Origin: JBGTCD01 sp041749015
GTDB lineage: Bacteria; Bacteroidota; Bacteroidia; Cytophagales; Cyclobacteriaceae
Assembly (NCBI GenBank): GCA_041749015.1
Contig: JBGTCD010000089.1
Coordinates: 1-14,137, forward strand
Length of the DNA: 14,137 nt
Reading direction: 5' to 3'
Part shown: positions 1-6,298 of the stretch, in pieces
How positions within the stretch are numbered: position 1 is the stretch's first letter
How the letters are laid out: every line of letters begins with the position of its first letter
The notes under the pieces: generated by a model
What the model saw: only the letters and a program-made list of their open reading frames with translations
What the model was told of the DNA's origin: nothing
Database searches by the model: none
Program-made: the position numbers and the translations under genes

Positions 1-100
1 TTCCTGCAAACCGATCCCGCAGTTTGAGGTACATGCTTACCGGAGTGTGGACATCACCCAGGAGCTTTTTATGCTGTGTTTTAAATTCAAATACTTTCAT
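1..100 (-). CDS. trpE: Anthranilate synthase component I, N-terminal fragment
   Basis: Only the first 33 codons are in the window; the gene runs off the left edge. The protein begins MKVFEFKTQHKK and continues with the segment TPVSMYLKLRDRF (about residues 19-31), which matches the N-terminal Trp-feedback region of Bacteroidota TrpE. TrpE makes anthranilate from chorismate with ammonia or glutamine-derived nitrogen, the first committed step of tryptophan synthesis. The ATG at 100-98 lies seven bases past the T-run of the attenuator hairpin and has no obvious Shine-Dalgarno. The identification is strengthened by the leader with three consecutive Trp codons directly upstream, so identity and control support each other. 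The fragment is short, but the combined context leaves few alternatives. Confidence 0.88.
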   Translation of the reverse strand, partial: MKVFEFKTQHKKLLGDVHTPVSMYLKLRDRFAG

Positions 101-107
101 ATTGATC

Positions 108-137
108 AAAAAAAAAGGTCCGCTGGAACAGCGGACC
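108..137 (-). terminator. Trp attenuator terminator hairpin
   Basis: Read on the minus strand, GGTCCGCT (137-130), a five-base loop GTTCC, and AGCGGACC (124-117) form a perfect 8-bp stem followed at once by nine T (116-108). This is a textbook intrinsic terminator placed between a Trp-rich leader peptide and trpE. The base before the stem is also G, giving GGGT (138-135), which can pair with ACCC (163-160) just after the leader stop codon. This offers a competing antiterminator that would consume the 5' arm of the terminator. Confidence 0.93.
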
Positions 138-168
138 CTTAATATCAGTTTTAAATTACGGGTAGCAG

Positions 169-228
169 CTATTCACTTTTCGCATGAAAAGTAAACCACC
201 ACCAATAATTTGTGTTCAGTTGCTTCAT
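169..228 (-). CDS. trpL: trp operon leader peptide (WWW)
   Basis: A 19-codon frame encodes MKQLNTNYWWWFTFHAKSE. Three consecutive Trp codons (204-196) sit mid-peptide and the frame ends with TAG at 171-169. Its position ahead of a terminator hairpin and trpE identifies a ribosome-mediated attenuation leader: stalling at the Trp codons when charged tRNA-Trp is scarce should prevent the terminator from forming. Supporting pairings are visible. TTTACTTTT (195-187) pairs with AAAAGTGAA (180-172), and GGTGG (200-196) within the Trp codons pairs with CTACC (165-161). CTACC overlaps ACCC (163-160), which can instead pair with the terminator's 5' side. A ribosome finishing at the stop codon would cover the second segment and let the terminator fold. 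The frame is too short for routine gene callers. Confidence 0.9.
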   Translation of the reverse strand: MKQLNTNYWWWFTFHAKSE

Positions 229-235
229 TAGGAAC

Positions 236-266
236 CAAAAGTATGTATTCCGATTTTATATGGCAA
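236..266 (-). promoter_or_regulatory. Promoter of the trp leader/trpE transcript
   Basis: On the minus strand TACTTTTG (243-236) matches the Bacteroidota -7 consensus TAnnTTTG exactly. A TTG lies at 266-264, 20 bases upstream, and a second TTG directly before it at 269-267, a suitable -33 element. The box ends only seven bases before the leader-peptide ATG at 228. Transcription starting the usual few bases downstream would give an mRNA with almost no 5' untranslated region. The promoter begins immediately after the end of the THX gene, so trp transcription is probably independent of the genes upstream. Confidence 0.7.
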
Positions 267-274
267 CAAGAATT

Positions 275-394
275 TTATTTTTTTTGCTTTTTCTTCGGAG
301 GGGTATTGTCTTCCTTAGGTTTTCTTGGCCTGGACACACCAAAGGTACCCTTTGATATTTTTCCCTTTCTGGTCTTTTTATCTCCTTTTCCCAT
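275..394 (-). CDS. 30S ribosomal protein THX family, small basic protein
   Basis: A 39-residue frame begins MGKGDKKTRKGKISKG, continues TFGVSRPRKPK, and ends in a lysine-rich tail (PPKKKQKK). The GKGD(K)KT-(R/K)-GKI...G-(T/S)-(F/Y)-G-x-(S/T)-RPR pattern is the signature of the Thx/bTHX family. These small basic proteins sit in a cavity at the top of the 30S head and stabilise rRNA; Bacteroidota carry a homologous short protein. The ATG is preceded by A/T-rich sequence typical of the phylum. It lies 85 bases beyond the end of the lipoprotein gene on the same strand and could be cotranscribed with it; I found no convincing private promoter. Its stop falls just upstream of the trp promoter. Homology is recognised from the motif alone. 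Confidence 0.85.
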   Translation of the reverse strand: MGKGDKKTRKGKISKGTFGVSRPRKPKEDNTPPKKKQKK

Positions 395-479
395 AAATTA
401 AGATTGGTTGGTTTCACACCCTTAATTTAATGGATTAGAAATATTTCCGCAAGAGAGATGGTCGCTTACAAAAAGAAAA

Positions 480-1007
480 TTAAAATATTTCCGCAGAAAT
501 CCTGAAGGTCATATCCATGCGGATGTCGACTTCCTGAGAGGTAGCCTCCCGTATGGTGAAGTTGTTTCTAAGACTAAAATTCCCGGCCTTGATATATTCA
601 GCCAGATTTGCCTCGGTAGTTTCCAGGGAGATGACCTGACCAGCGTCTTCGGGAATGTTCTCCATACTGGCCAGCAATACTTCGTTCAGGCCATCAGCAT
701 CAATATAAATAAAGATAGACTCCATAAATCCAAAACCCTTTTCATCCGGAGCGGTAATGTTAAGATCGAGTTTCGTCAGATTCACATCTTTTACCAGGTC
801 CGCATTAGTATTGTTTTGGCTGAATTCCTGGTTTGAAGAAATATTAATCGGCGGGGTAGGAATATTGATTGGGATATCCACTACTACTGTAGAGGGTATG
901 GTAAAATTGGCACTTTGGTCGACATTGAAGGCTATCAGATCATTGATCTCGTCACAAGAAAAAGTTGATAAAATGAATAACATGCAGGCAAAAAATACAA
1001 TTCGCAT
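480..1007 (-). CDS. Putative exported lipoprotein of unknown function
   Basis: This 175-residue protein has an N-terminal hydrophobic signal (MRIVFFACMLFILSTFSC). The Cys at 18, followed by Asp-Glu, suggests lipidation, although the residues before it (T-F-S) are not a perfect lipobox. The mature part is rich in alternating hydrophobic and polar residues and in Asn, Ile and Thr, with a proline-rich stretch near residues 48-54 (IPTPPIN), consistent with a beta-sandwich facing the periplasm or cell surface. No catalytic motif is evident and I do not recognise the family. Transcription probably starts from the TACCTTTG box at 1044-1037. The last codons contain a 13-base sequence repeated just downstream (439-451). 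It is divergent from the flavoenzyme gene. Confidence 0.75.
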   Translation of the reverse strand: MRIVFFACMLFILSTFSCDEINDLIAFNVDQSANFTIPSTVVVDIPINIPTPPINISSNQEFSQNNTNADLVKDVNLTKLDLNITAPDEKGFGFMESIFIYIDADGLNEVLLASMENIPEDAGQVISLETTEANLAEYIKAGNFSLRNNFTIREATSQEVDIRMDMTFRISAEIF

Positions 1008-1036
1008 TGTTCTGGGGTTTGATTAAAATTTGGATG

Positions 1037-1070
1037 CAAAGGTATGGGTTTATACCGCCCCAATCAAAAA
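1037..1070 (-). promoter_or_regulatory. Promoter of the lipoprotein gene
   Basis: On the minus strand TACCTTTG (1044-1037) fits TAnnTTTG exactly. A TTTTTG (1070-1065) lies 20 bases upstream and a second TTG (1063-1061) 16 bases upstream. The predicted 5' untranslated region is about 25 bases, in contrast to the divergent flavoenzyme gene and trpL, whose boxes nearly touch their start codons. Confidence 0.6.
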
Positions 1071-1119
1071 GGTAAATGGAAAAGAGATATTCAGCCTTAA
1101 AGGCTTCAATAATAGTATA

Positions 1120-1147
1120 TTGGCTTAAAGATTTATTGATACATTTG
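1120..1147 (+). promoter_or_regulatory. Promoter of the flavoenzyme gene, nearly at the ATG
   Basis: TACATTTG (1140-1147) matches TAnnTTTG with a TTG 17 bases upstream (1120-1122). The box ends four bases before the ATG at 1152, so a normally placed start site would fall on or within a base or two of the start codon and give a leaderless message. The spacing is seen directly; leaderless transcription is inferred. Confidence 0.6.
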
Positions 1148-1151
1148 AAGT

Positions 1152-2282
1152 ATGCACTATCAGGTGATCGTAATAGGGGTTGGATCAATGGGGGCTGCGG
1201 CCTGCTGGCATCTGGCACGGAAGGGCATTAAAGTGTTGGGTTTGGAGCAATTTGAGATTAGCCATACCCTGGGGTCTCATCATGGCCAAAGCAGGATTAT
1301 CCGAAAATCATATTATGAGCATCCTGATTACGTGCCCCTTTTACAGCGGGCTTATCATAACTGGAACCTCCTTGAAAAATCCACAGGTTCCAGGGTTTTT
1401 GAAAAAACAGGGCTGTTATATTTTGGACTTCCCAATAGTACGGTGATTCAGGGAGTATTAAAGGCCTCAAAAGAGCATGGGATTTTTGTGGAGTCATTAG
1501 ACACTTCCACCATTAAATCACGGTATCCAGGTTTTCAAATCCCTGAGGATTACCTGGGATTATGGGAGCCTGAGGCAGGATTTCTCAGGCCTGAGGCATC
1601 CATCAAAGCTCTCGTTAAGGACGCTGAAAAAAATGGCGCTGATATCCACACCAATACTTGTGTACAGGATTGGGTAATAAAGGAAGGAAAGGTACAGGTG
1701 ACCACAGATTCAGGAGTGTATACTGCCGATAAGTTGGTGATCACATCCGGTGCCTGGACGAGTAAGTTAGTGCCCATCATGGGTGCCGGACTTCAAGTGA
1801 CCAGGCAGACCATGGCCTGGGTGAAGCCGCAGAATTCTGAGCCTTTTCTTCAGGGCAGATTTCCGTCTTGGCTGATTGATGACCCTAAGCAAGGAGCATA
1901 TTATGGATTCCCAGTGGGGGTCGATGGGCCACCAGGGATGAAACTGGCCCGTCATGTGCCGGGAACTGTGGCAGATCCTGACCAGGTAAACCGTAATATA
2001 ACGGATAGGGATTATCAGGAAATCCAGTATGCCCTGGATCAGTTTTTTCCAGAAGCAAGGGCCACAGTGGGGACCATTAAAACCTGCCTTTATACCAACT
2101 CAAAAGACCATGATTTTATCATAGACTTTTTACCTGATTGCGATCAACGGGTGGTATTGGCTTGTGGGTTTAGCGGTCATGGTTTTAAGTTTGCGGCAGT
2201 GGTAGGTGAGATTGTGTCCGATCTGGCTTTTCGAGGTAGCAGCAGTTTACCAATTGACTTCTTACGATTAGGTAGAAGCTAA
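1152..2282 (+). CDS. solA: FAD-dependent N-methyl amino acid oxidase (MSOX/MTOX family)
   Basis: This 376-residue protein has the length and layout of monomeric sarcosine oxidase and N-methyl-L-tryptophan oxidase, flavoenzymes that oxidatively demethylate N-methyl amino acids to formaldehyde, H2O2 and the amine. Visible landmarks are the dinucleotide-binding GxGxxG (residues 9-14), SHHGQSRIIR (42-51) corresponding to MSOX His45, Arg49 and Arg52, the pair Lys264/His268 corresponding to Lys265/His269, Cys312 in KTCLYTNS at the site of covalent FAD attachment, and GFSGHGFK (339-346) with Lys346 at the oxygen-activating lysine position. All key residues are present, so it should be active; the substrate cannot be read from sequence. 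It has no signal peptide and is predicted cytosolic. The gene is monocistronic and its stop codon abuts the stop of the convergent rhomboid gene. Confidence 0.88.
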   Translation: MHYQVIVIGVGSMGAAACWHLARKGIKVLGLEQFEISHTLGSHHGQSRIIRKSYYEHPDYVPLLQRAYHNWNLLEKSTGSRVFEKTGLLYFGLPNSTVIQGVLKASKEHGIFVESLDTSTIKSRYPGFQIPEDYLGLWEPEAGFLRPEASIKALVKDAEKNGADIHTNTCVQDWVIKEGKVQVTTDSGVYTADKLVITSGAWTSKLVPIMGAGLQVTRQTMAWVKPQNSEPFLQGRFPSWLIDDPKQGAYYGFPVGVDGPPGMKLARHVPGTVADPDQVNRNITDRDYQEIQYALDQFFPEARATVGTIKTCLYTNSKDHDFIIDFLPDCDQRVVLACGFSGHGFKFAAVVGEIVSDLAFRGSSSLPIDFLRLGRS

Positions 2283-3197
2283 CTACTTTTTACTGGCATT
2301 GAAGAGCTTCTCTTTCTCCTCTTTGGTGAGGCTATCATAGCCTGATTCCGATATCTTATCCAAGATGGCATCAATTTCAGCCTGGTCTGGCTGGCTCAAA
2401 GTTGATTTGCTGGTCTGGCCACCGGCTCTGGTGTAGGTAGGCTCCTTCTTCCGATAGTTTACCTTCATTTTTGGCTTATTGGTAAACCAACCGCGGATGA
2501 CACTCAAGGTGCCGATCACCCAGGCCCCGATATCATTGCCCTTTCTAAACTGGACCGCAAAAAGATAACCCATAGCAGCTCCGCCCAAATGGGCAATATT
2601 ACCACCGGCATTATTATCTACCGTACCGAGAAATGAAAGTAGAATCAGTACCAATGCTATGTACTTAATCCGGACGGGTCCGAGGAACAACATAAAAAAG
2701 GTATAATTGGGCATATAGACAGCCGCTGCTACCATGATGGCATATACACTGGCCGAGGCACCTACCATGCCGGGAAAGGCCGACCGTTCTGTATAATAGG
2801 GAATAAAATTATAAATCAAAAGATAGGCCACCGCACCGCCCAAGGCGCCCATGACGTACAGGCTGATAACTTTGTCACTACCGAGGTATTCCACGATGAT
2901 CCTGCTGAACCAATACAAAACCAACATATTTATAAGGATGTGAAACAAACTTGGCATACTGTGCGCAAAGGCATAGGTAATGATCGTCCAGGGTCGGGTC
3001 ACAAATTCACTCAGATGCGGCGGGATGGTAAATTGCTTATAAATAGCTGAGAAAACCTCCCCATCACCAAACCATTGGGAGACCACATAAACTATTCCCA
3101 GCATGACAAACACGGCTATGTTGATCACAATGAGTTGTATGTGACTATTATTGGGCTTGCTGAATACCCTTCTAAATTCTTCTTTTAAATCATTCAT
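2283..3197 (-). CDS. Rhomboid intramembrane serine protease with C-terminal cytosolic tail
   Basis: This 304-residue polytopic protein carries the rhomboid signature: HILIN (His86, Asn90) in the second core helix, GASASVY with catalytic Ser148, and NIAHLGG with catalytic His203. Rhomboids cleave transmembrane substrates within the membrane. A soluble tail of about 70 residues follows the last helix; its end (about 272-304, acidic then KEEKEKLFNASKK) resembles the short helical domain often attached to Bacteroidota rhomboids (DUF6576-like, from memory). The loop before the first catalytic helix is long, with FTIPPHLSEFVTRPW. It is the last gene of the minus operon, 19 bases after the preceding rhomboid gene, and its TAG stop directly abuts the stop of the convergent oxidase gene. 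The substrate is unknown. Confidence 0.9.
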   Translation of the reverse strand: MNDLKEEFRRVFSKPNNSHIQLIVINIAVFVMLGIVYVVSQWFGDGEVFSAIYKQFTIPPHLSEFVTRPWTIITYAFAHSMPSLFHILINMLVLYWFSRIIVEYLGSDKVISLYVMGALGGAVAYLLIYNFIPYYTERSAFPGMVGASASVYAIMVAAAVYMPNYTFFMLFLGPVRIKYIALVLILLSFLGTVDNNAGGNIAHLGGAAMGYLFAVQFRKGNDIGAWVIGTLSVIRGWFTNKPKMKVNYRKKEPTYTRAGGQTSKSTLSQPDQAEIDAILDKISESGYDSLTKEEKEKLFNASKK

Positions 3198-3216
3198 CTT
3201 TTATTACAGAGGAGCA

Positions 3217-4002
3217 CTATCTGCCCTTTATCCGCCAAAATCTTATCATTATAAACGCAAAAACCATTCCACCTAGATGAGCAAAATGTGCTACATTATC
3301 TCCAGGGTTTCTTTGAAAGCCCAGGTATATCGCCAATACCCCCAGGATCAATACCATGTACTTAGCCTTGATGGGAATCGGAGGGAAAATTAGCATCAGC
3401 TCCAAGTTAGGAAATAACAACCCGAAAGCCATTAAAATTCCGTAAATGGCACCCGAAGCCCCTACCATTCTGCCCAGGTTCAAATTTTCATCATAAACCC
3501 GTCTCGCTATATGAACGCTATTTTCCCGGTATTGTTGATTACCTGGTTCAGCCGCGTAGGCATTGATCAAATTATACAGGTTTTGGCTGGGTCGGCCTAC
3601 GTATTTTTCCACAAAATTATTGAATCGCTCGGGGTCGGGATTGGCCTCATAAGCCGATACCGCATTTTTCAGATTATGGAGCTCTACCCCCTTTATCCCA
3701 GAGTAGACCAAAGCTGCTCCAATCCCGGTTATCAAATAAAAAGTCAGGAATTTTTTAGGACCCCAGAACTGCTCCAGCAGTGGGCCCAAAAATATCAGGC
3801 CAAACATATTAAAGAGGAGGTGGGTAAAGCTCCCATGAGCAAACATGTAGGTGAAAAACTGGTATGGGGCAAAATTTTCTGAGCCAAAATTCCAGAGGGC
3901 AAAAATGGCCGAAACATCGATGGCCTTTACCAGGGATTGTAGTAAAAAAATCACCACATTGATGATGAGCAGGTTCTTTACGATAGGGGTTAGTCTTAAC
4001 AT
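3217..4002 (-). CDS. Rhomboid intramembrane serine protease with large loop insertion
   Basis: This 261-residue membrane protein has the rhomboid core: FAHGSFTHLLFNM (His61, Asn65), GASGAIYG with catalytic Ser183, and VAHFAHLGG with His239 and catalytic His242. It differs from its neighbour by a hydrophilic insertion of about 70 residues (about 105-177, rich in Asn, Glu, Ala and Tyr) between the helix after the HxxxN segment and the serine helix, and it lacks the C-terminal tail. The two rhomboids are therefore diverged paralogues or separate subtypes rather than a recent duplication. The ATG lies four bases after the mutL stop codon and the second rhomboid follows 19 bases downstream, so all three are almost certainly cotranscribed. 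The substrate is unknown. Confidence 0.9.
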   Translation of the reverse strand: MLRLTPIVKNLLIINVVIFLLQSLVKAIDVSAIFALWNFGSENFAPYQFFTYMFAHGSFTHLLFNMFGLIFLGPLLEQFWGPKKFLTFYLITGIGAALVYSGIKGVELHNLKNAVSAYEANPDPERFNNFVEKYVGRPSQNLYNLINAYAAEPGNQQYRENSVHIARRVYDENLNLGRMVGASGAIYGILMAFGLLFPNLELMLIFPPIPIKAKYMVLILGVLAIYLGFQRNPGDNVAHFAHLGGMVFAFIMIRFWRIKGR

Positions 4003-4006
4003 GGCT

Positions 4007-5830
4007 CTATTTAAGAATACTTTCTATTTTATTAAAATCCAAAATGGTAAAAACTGGTTTCCCACCGGGTGTATAATTTGGGATATTGCAAGCAAAGAGC
4101 CGGTCTACCAAAGCTGTCATTTCCTTTTTTTCAAGTGTACTTCCAAGCTTGAGGGTAGTTTTTTTGGCAAGTGCTCTAGCAAGGTTTTCTCTTTTCCCGA
4201 TGGAAAGTGTATTTTGATTATGTTTGAATTGCTCCAGCAGGCCTTCAAATACGGTCCGATCATAGTTAGAAGCGATATCAGCGGGCACCCCATTGATCAC
4301 CAGATCGGTTTTGCCCATGACCTCCATGTCAAATCCGAGGGCTTCGAGCTCCACTTTCATTTCCATCACCATGCTAAAATCACCGGGATTAAGCTGGATG
4401 GTCTCTGGAAATAAAGATTGCTGGGTTGGGCCTTTTCTTTTTTCCAAGGCCTTTTGAAACTGTTCAAAAAGTATCCGCTCATGGGCAGCCTGCTGGTCTA
4501 ATAGCATCATCCCGGACCGCACTTGCATTAGGATGTACTTTTTGTGAAGCTGGACAGGCCATTGCTGGTCGGTAACCTCAGGGATTTCTATCAAGTCCTG
4601 AGGACTGTTGGCCGCGCTGGGCATGGTCACCACTTCAGGAGCCATATCACGGTTCGGGCTGGGGCCCTTCTCCCCTGTATCGTCATACAGGCGAGCCGAT
4701 CCTTCTTGCCGAGGTCTGAGGCCTCGCATTTGCCCATAATCACGATCTTGCAAAGTTTGCCACATCCCTGAGCTTTCCTGCGGGGATTGCTTAGGAATAT
4801 GAAAATTGATGTCAGAATGAAAATCAAGAGCAGGGGTAATCTGGTGCAACCCCAGAGATTGCTTTACCGAAGCTCTTACCATCCCGTAGACCAGTTTCTC
4901 ATCAGTAAATTTAATTTCTGTTTTGGTGGGATGCACATTGACGTCAATTTCTTTAGGGTCGATGGAAAGAAACAAAACATAAAATGGAAAATACCCTTCC
5001 GGCAACAGCCCTTCATAAGCGGTAGTCACGGCATGATTGAGGTAGTTGCTTTTGATATAGCGGTTATTGACAAACAGGTATTGCTCACCTCTGGACTTTT
5101 TAGCGGATTCGGGCTTGCCAATATAGCCTTTGAGGTTAAGGTGAATGGTCTCCTCTTTGCAGGCCGCCATTTGCTCCTTATACTGCGCTCCAAACAGTTG
5201 AACGATCCTTTGGCTCAATTTTCCCGGAGGGCAATGGTGCACCTGCATGTCATTCTGATAAAAGGAAAAACCGATATCAGGTCGGGCAAGGGCCACCCGG
5301 TAAAATTCCTCATTAATGTGCATCATCTCGCGGGCATTGGACTTGAGAAAATTGCGGCGTGCCGGCACATTATAAAATAAGTTTTTTACGGTGACGCTGG
5401 TACCGGGAGGGCATGCTACCGGCTCCTGCTTTTTCACTTCTGATGATTCTGCTATGATGCTCGTACCAACCTCCTCTTCATGAAGCCTGGTGCGCAACTC
5501 TACCTGGGCTACCGCCACTATAGAGGCGAGGGCCTCACCCCGAAAACCCATGGTCTTGAGATTGAAAAGATCATCCGCTGATTGTATCTTGGAGGTGGCG
5601 TGTCTTTCGAGGCTCATGCGGGCATCCGTGGCTGACATGCCCTCACCATTGTCGATGACTTGTACTAATTGTTTCCCTGCATCTTTGACCACAAGACTGA
5701 TTTCCGTGGCCTCTGCATCGAGAGCATTCTCTAGGAGTTCCTTCACCAGGGAGGCAGGCCTTTGCACAACCTCACCTGCGGCAATTTGATTAGCAACAGC
5801 ATCCGGAAGCAATCGAACAATATCCGGCAT
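4007..5830 (-). CDS. mutL: DNA mismatch repair protein MutL
   Basis: This 607-residue protein couples mismatch recognition by MutS to downstream excision. The N-terminal GHKL ATPase is complete: QIAAGEVVQRP (15-25), ELLENALDA with catalytic Glu34 and Asn35, DNGEGM (60-65), ATSKI (78-82) and GFRGEAL (95-101), followed by the transducer domain with VNVHPTKTEIKF (297-308). A low-complexity linker (about 335-420) leads to the dimerisation domain. That domain holds a degenerate endonuclease motif, DQQAAHERILFE (445-456, Gln for the usual His), and QQSLFP (470-475), which fits the beta-clamp-binding pattern QxxLxP. The usual C-terminal CPHGRP metal motif is replaced by TPGGKP (587-592). Its ATG overlaps the preceding stop codon by one base (TAATG), indicating translational coupling. 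Confidence 0.97.
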   Translation of the reverse strand: MPDIVRLLPDAVANQIAAGEVVQRPASLVKELLENALDAEATEISLVVKDAGKQLVQVIDNGEGMSATDARMSLERHATSKIQSADDLFNLKTMGFRGEALASIVAVAQVELRTRLHEEEVGTSIIAESSEVKKQEPVACPPGTSVTVKNLFYNVPARRNFLKSNAREMMHINEEFYRVALARPDIGFSFYQNDMQVHHCPPGKLSQRIVQLFGAQYKEQMAACKEETIHLNLKGYIGKPESAKKSRGEQYLFVNNRYIKSNYLNHAVTTAYEGLLPEGYFPFYVLFLSIDPKEIDVNVHPTKTEIKFTDEKLVYGMVRASVKQSLGLHQITPALDFHSDINFHIPKQSPQESSGMWQTLQDRDYGQMRGLRPRQEGSARLYDDTGEKGPSPNRDMAPEVVTMPSAANSPQDLIEIPEVTDQQWPVQLHKKYILMQVRSGMMLLDQQAAHERILFEQFQKALEKRKGPTQQSLFPETIQLNPGDFSMVMEMKVELEALGFDMEVMGKTDLVINGVPADIASNYDRTVFEGLLEQFKHNQNTLSIGKRENLARALAKKTTLKLGSTLEKKEMTALVDRLFACNIPNYTPGGKPVFTILDFNKIESILK

Positions 5831-6177
5831 TATTTTTTGAGCTTGTAATAAATGTAAATCGGTATGAAGATGAGCCCCACATATAGGATATCATTACCAA
5901 ACTGAAGGTATCCGGCTAGTCCGGCAATTAAGGTTACCCCAATAGCTAGTTGCCGTATCCCGGTAAAATCTTTGCCTTCAGTATACCGGGTCCGCCGGGT
6001 AAAAGATCCGGAAATTCTTGAGTTGTATTCTGTTTTCTCCTCATTATCCTCCCCTTCTACTTCTCTCTGAATTCCTTCAACTCTATTTCTGATTTCCTCT
6101 TTTACAGGATCATAATATCTGGGCTCTATGCGGAATCGCTGGTACTGTGGAACTCGAATTATAGAAGGGAGCTTCAT
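5830..6177 (-). CDS. Small conserved membrane protein upstream of mutL
   Basis: This 115-residue protein starts with a basic, aromatic region (MKLPSIIRVPQYQRFRIEPRYYDP). A charged, probably helical segment follows (about 24-52), then an arginine-rich SGSFTRRTRY stretch (57-66) and two hydrophobic segments near 75-90 and 95-112 that look like a transmembrane hairpin. I recall such proteins next to mutL in Bacteroidota, where some databases call them riboflavin synthase subunit beta; nothing in the sequence supports that name, as there is no lumazine- or riboflavin-synthase motif. It is first in an operon with mutL (one-base overlap) and two rhomboid proteases. Function unknown; membrane attachment with a basic cytosolic head is inferred. 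Confidence 0.8.
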   Translation of the reverse strand: MKLPSIIRVPQYQRFRIEPRYYDPVKEEIRNRVEGIQREVEGEDNEEKTEYNSRISGSFTRRTRYTEGKDFTGIRQLAIGVTLIAGLAGYLQFGNDILYVGLIFIPIYIYYKLKK

Positions 6178-6240
6178 ACCATTTTGATTTTAAAATAGAG
6201 TGGTTGCCTTAAAATATTAACCAATACCACCCTGTTTCTT

Positions 6241-6298
6241 TAATAAACGTTATTAAAATTAATAACTTAGCGTTGTACAAAATTACAATTTTGAACGC
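6241..6298. repeat. Two inverted repeats in the divergent promoter region
   Basis: TAATAA-ACG-TTATTA spans 6241-6255. A longer nested repeat spans 6270-6298: outer arms GCGTT and AACGC enclose CAAAATT-AC-AATTTTG, with a three-base bulge GTA on one side. Both lie between the divergent starts at 6177 and 6323 and could be operators for either gene or a 5' hairpin on the rightward message. No exact TAnnTTTG box was found for either gene here. Confidence 0.5.

Noticed and set aside
210..401. Plus-strand open frame of 63 codons rich in Phe
   Set aside because: It is the complement of the THX gene and its lysine-rich codons, and it overlaps the trp leader and promoter. Composition is fully explained by the opposite strand.
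952..1218. Minus-strand open frame of 88 codons across the divergent promoter region
   Set aside because: It overlaps both the lipoprotein start and the oxidase start and covers two consensus promoters; no domain or signal pattern is visible.
1..2282. Functional link between the N-methyltryptophan-oxidase-like gene and the trp operon
   Set aside because: Tempting because of the name, but the genes are on opposite strands with separate promoters and two genes between them. The substrate of the oxidase cannot be read from sequence.
3851..4414. Long plus-strand frame opposite rhomboid and mutL
   Set aside because: It spans the junction of two well-identified genes on the other strand and shows no family motif; it is an antisense shadow.
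4787..5380. Plus-strand frame of 197 codons inside mutL
   Set aside because: It lies wholly opposite conserved MutL domains, whose motifs explain the sequence constraint.
5830..6177. Riboflavin synthase subunit beta as name for the small protein before mutL
   Set aside because: No lumazine or riboflavin synthase motif; the protein has a basic head and a membrane hairpin, so the label would be misleading.
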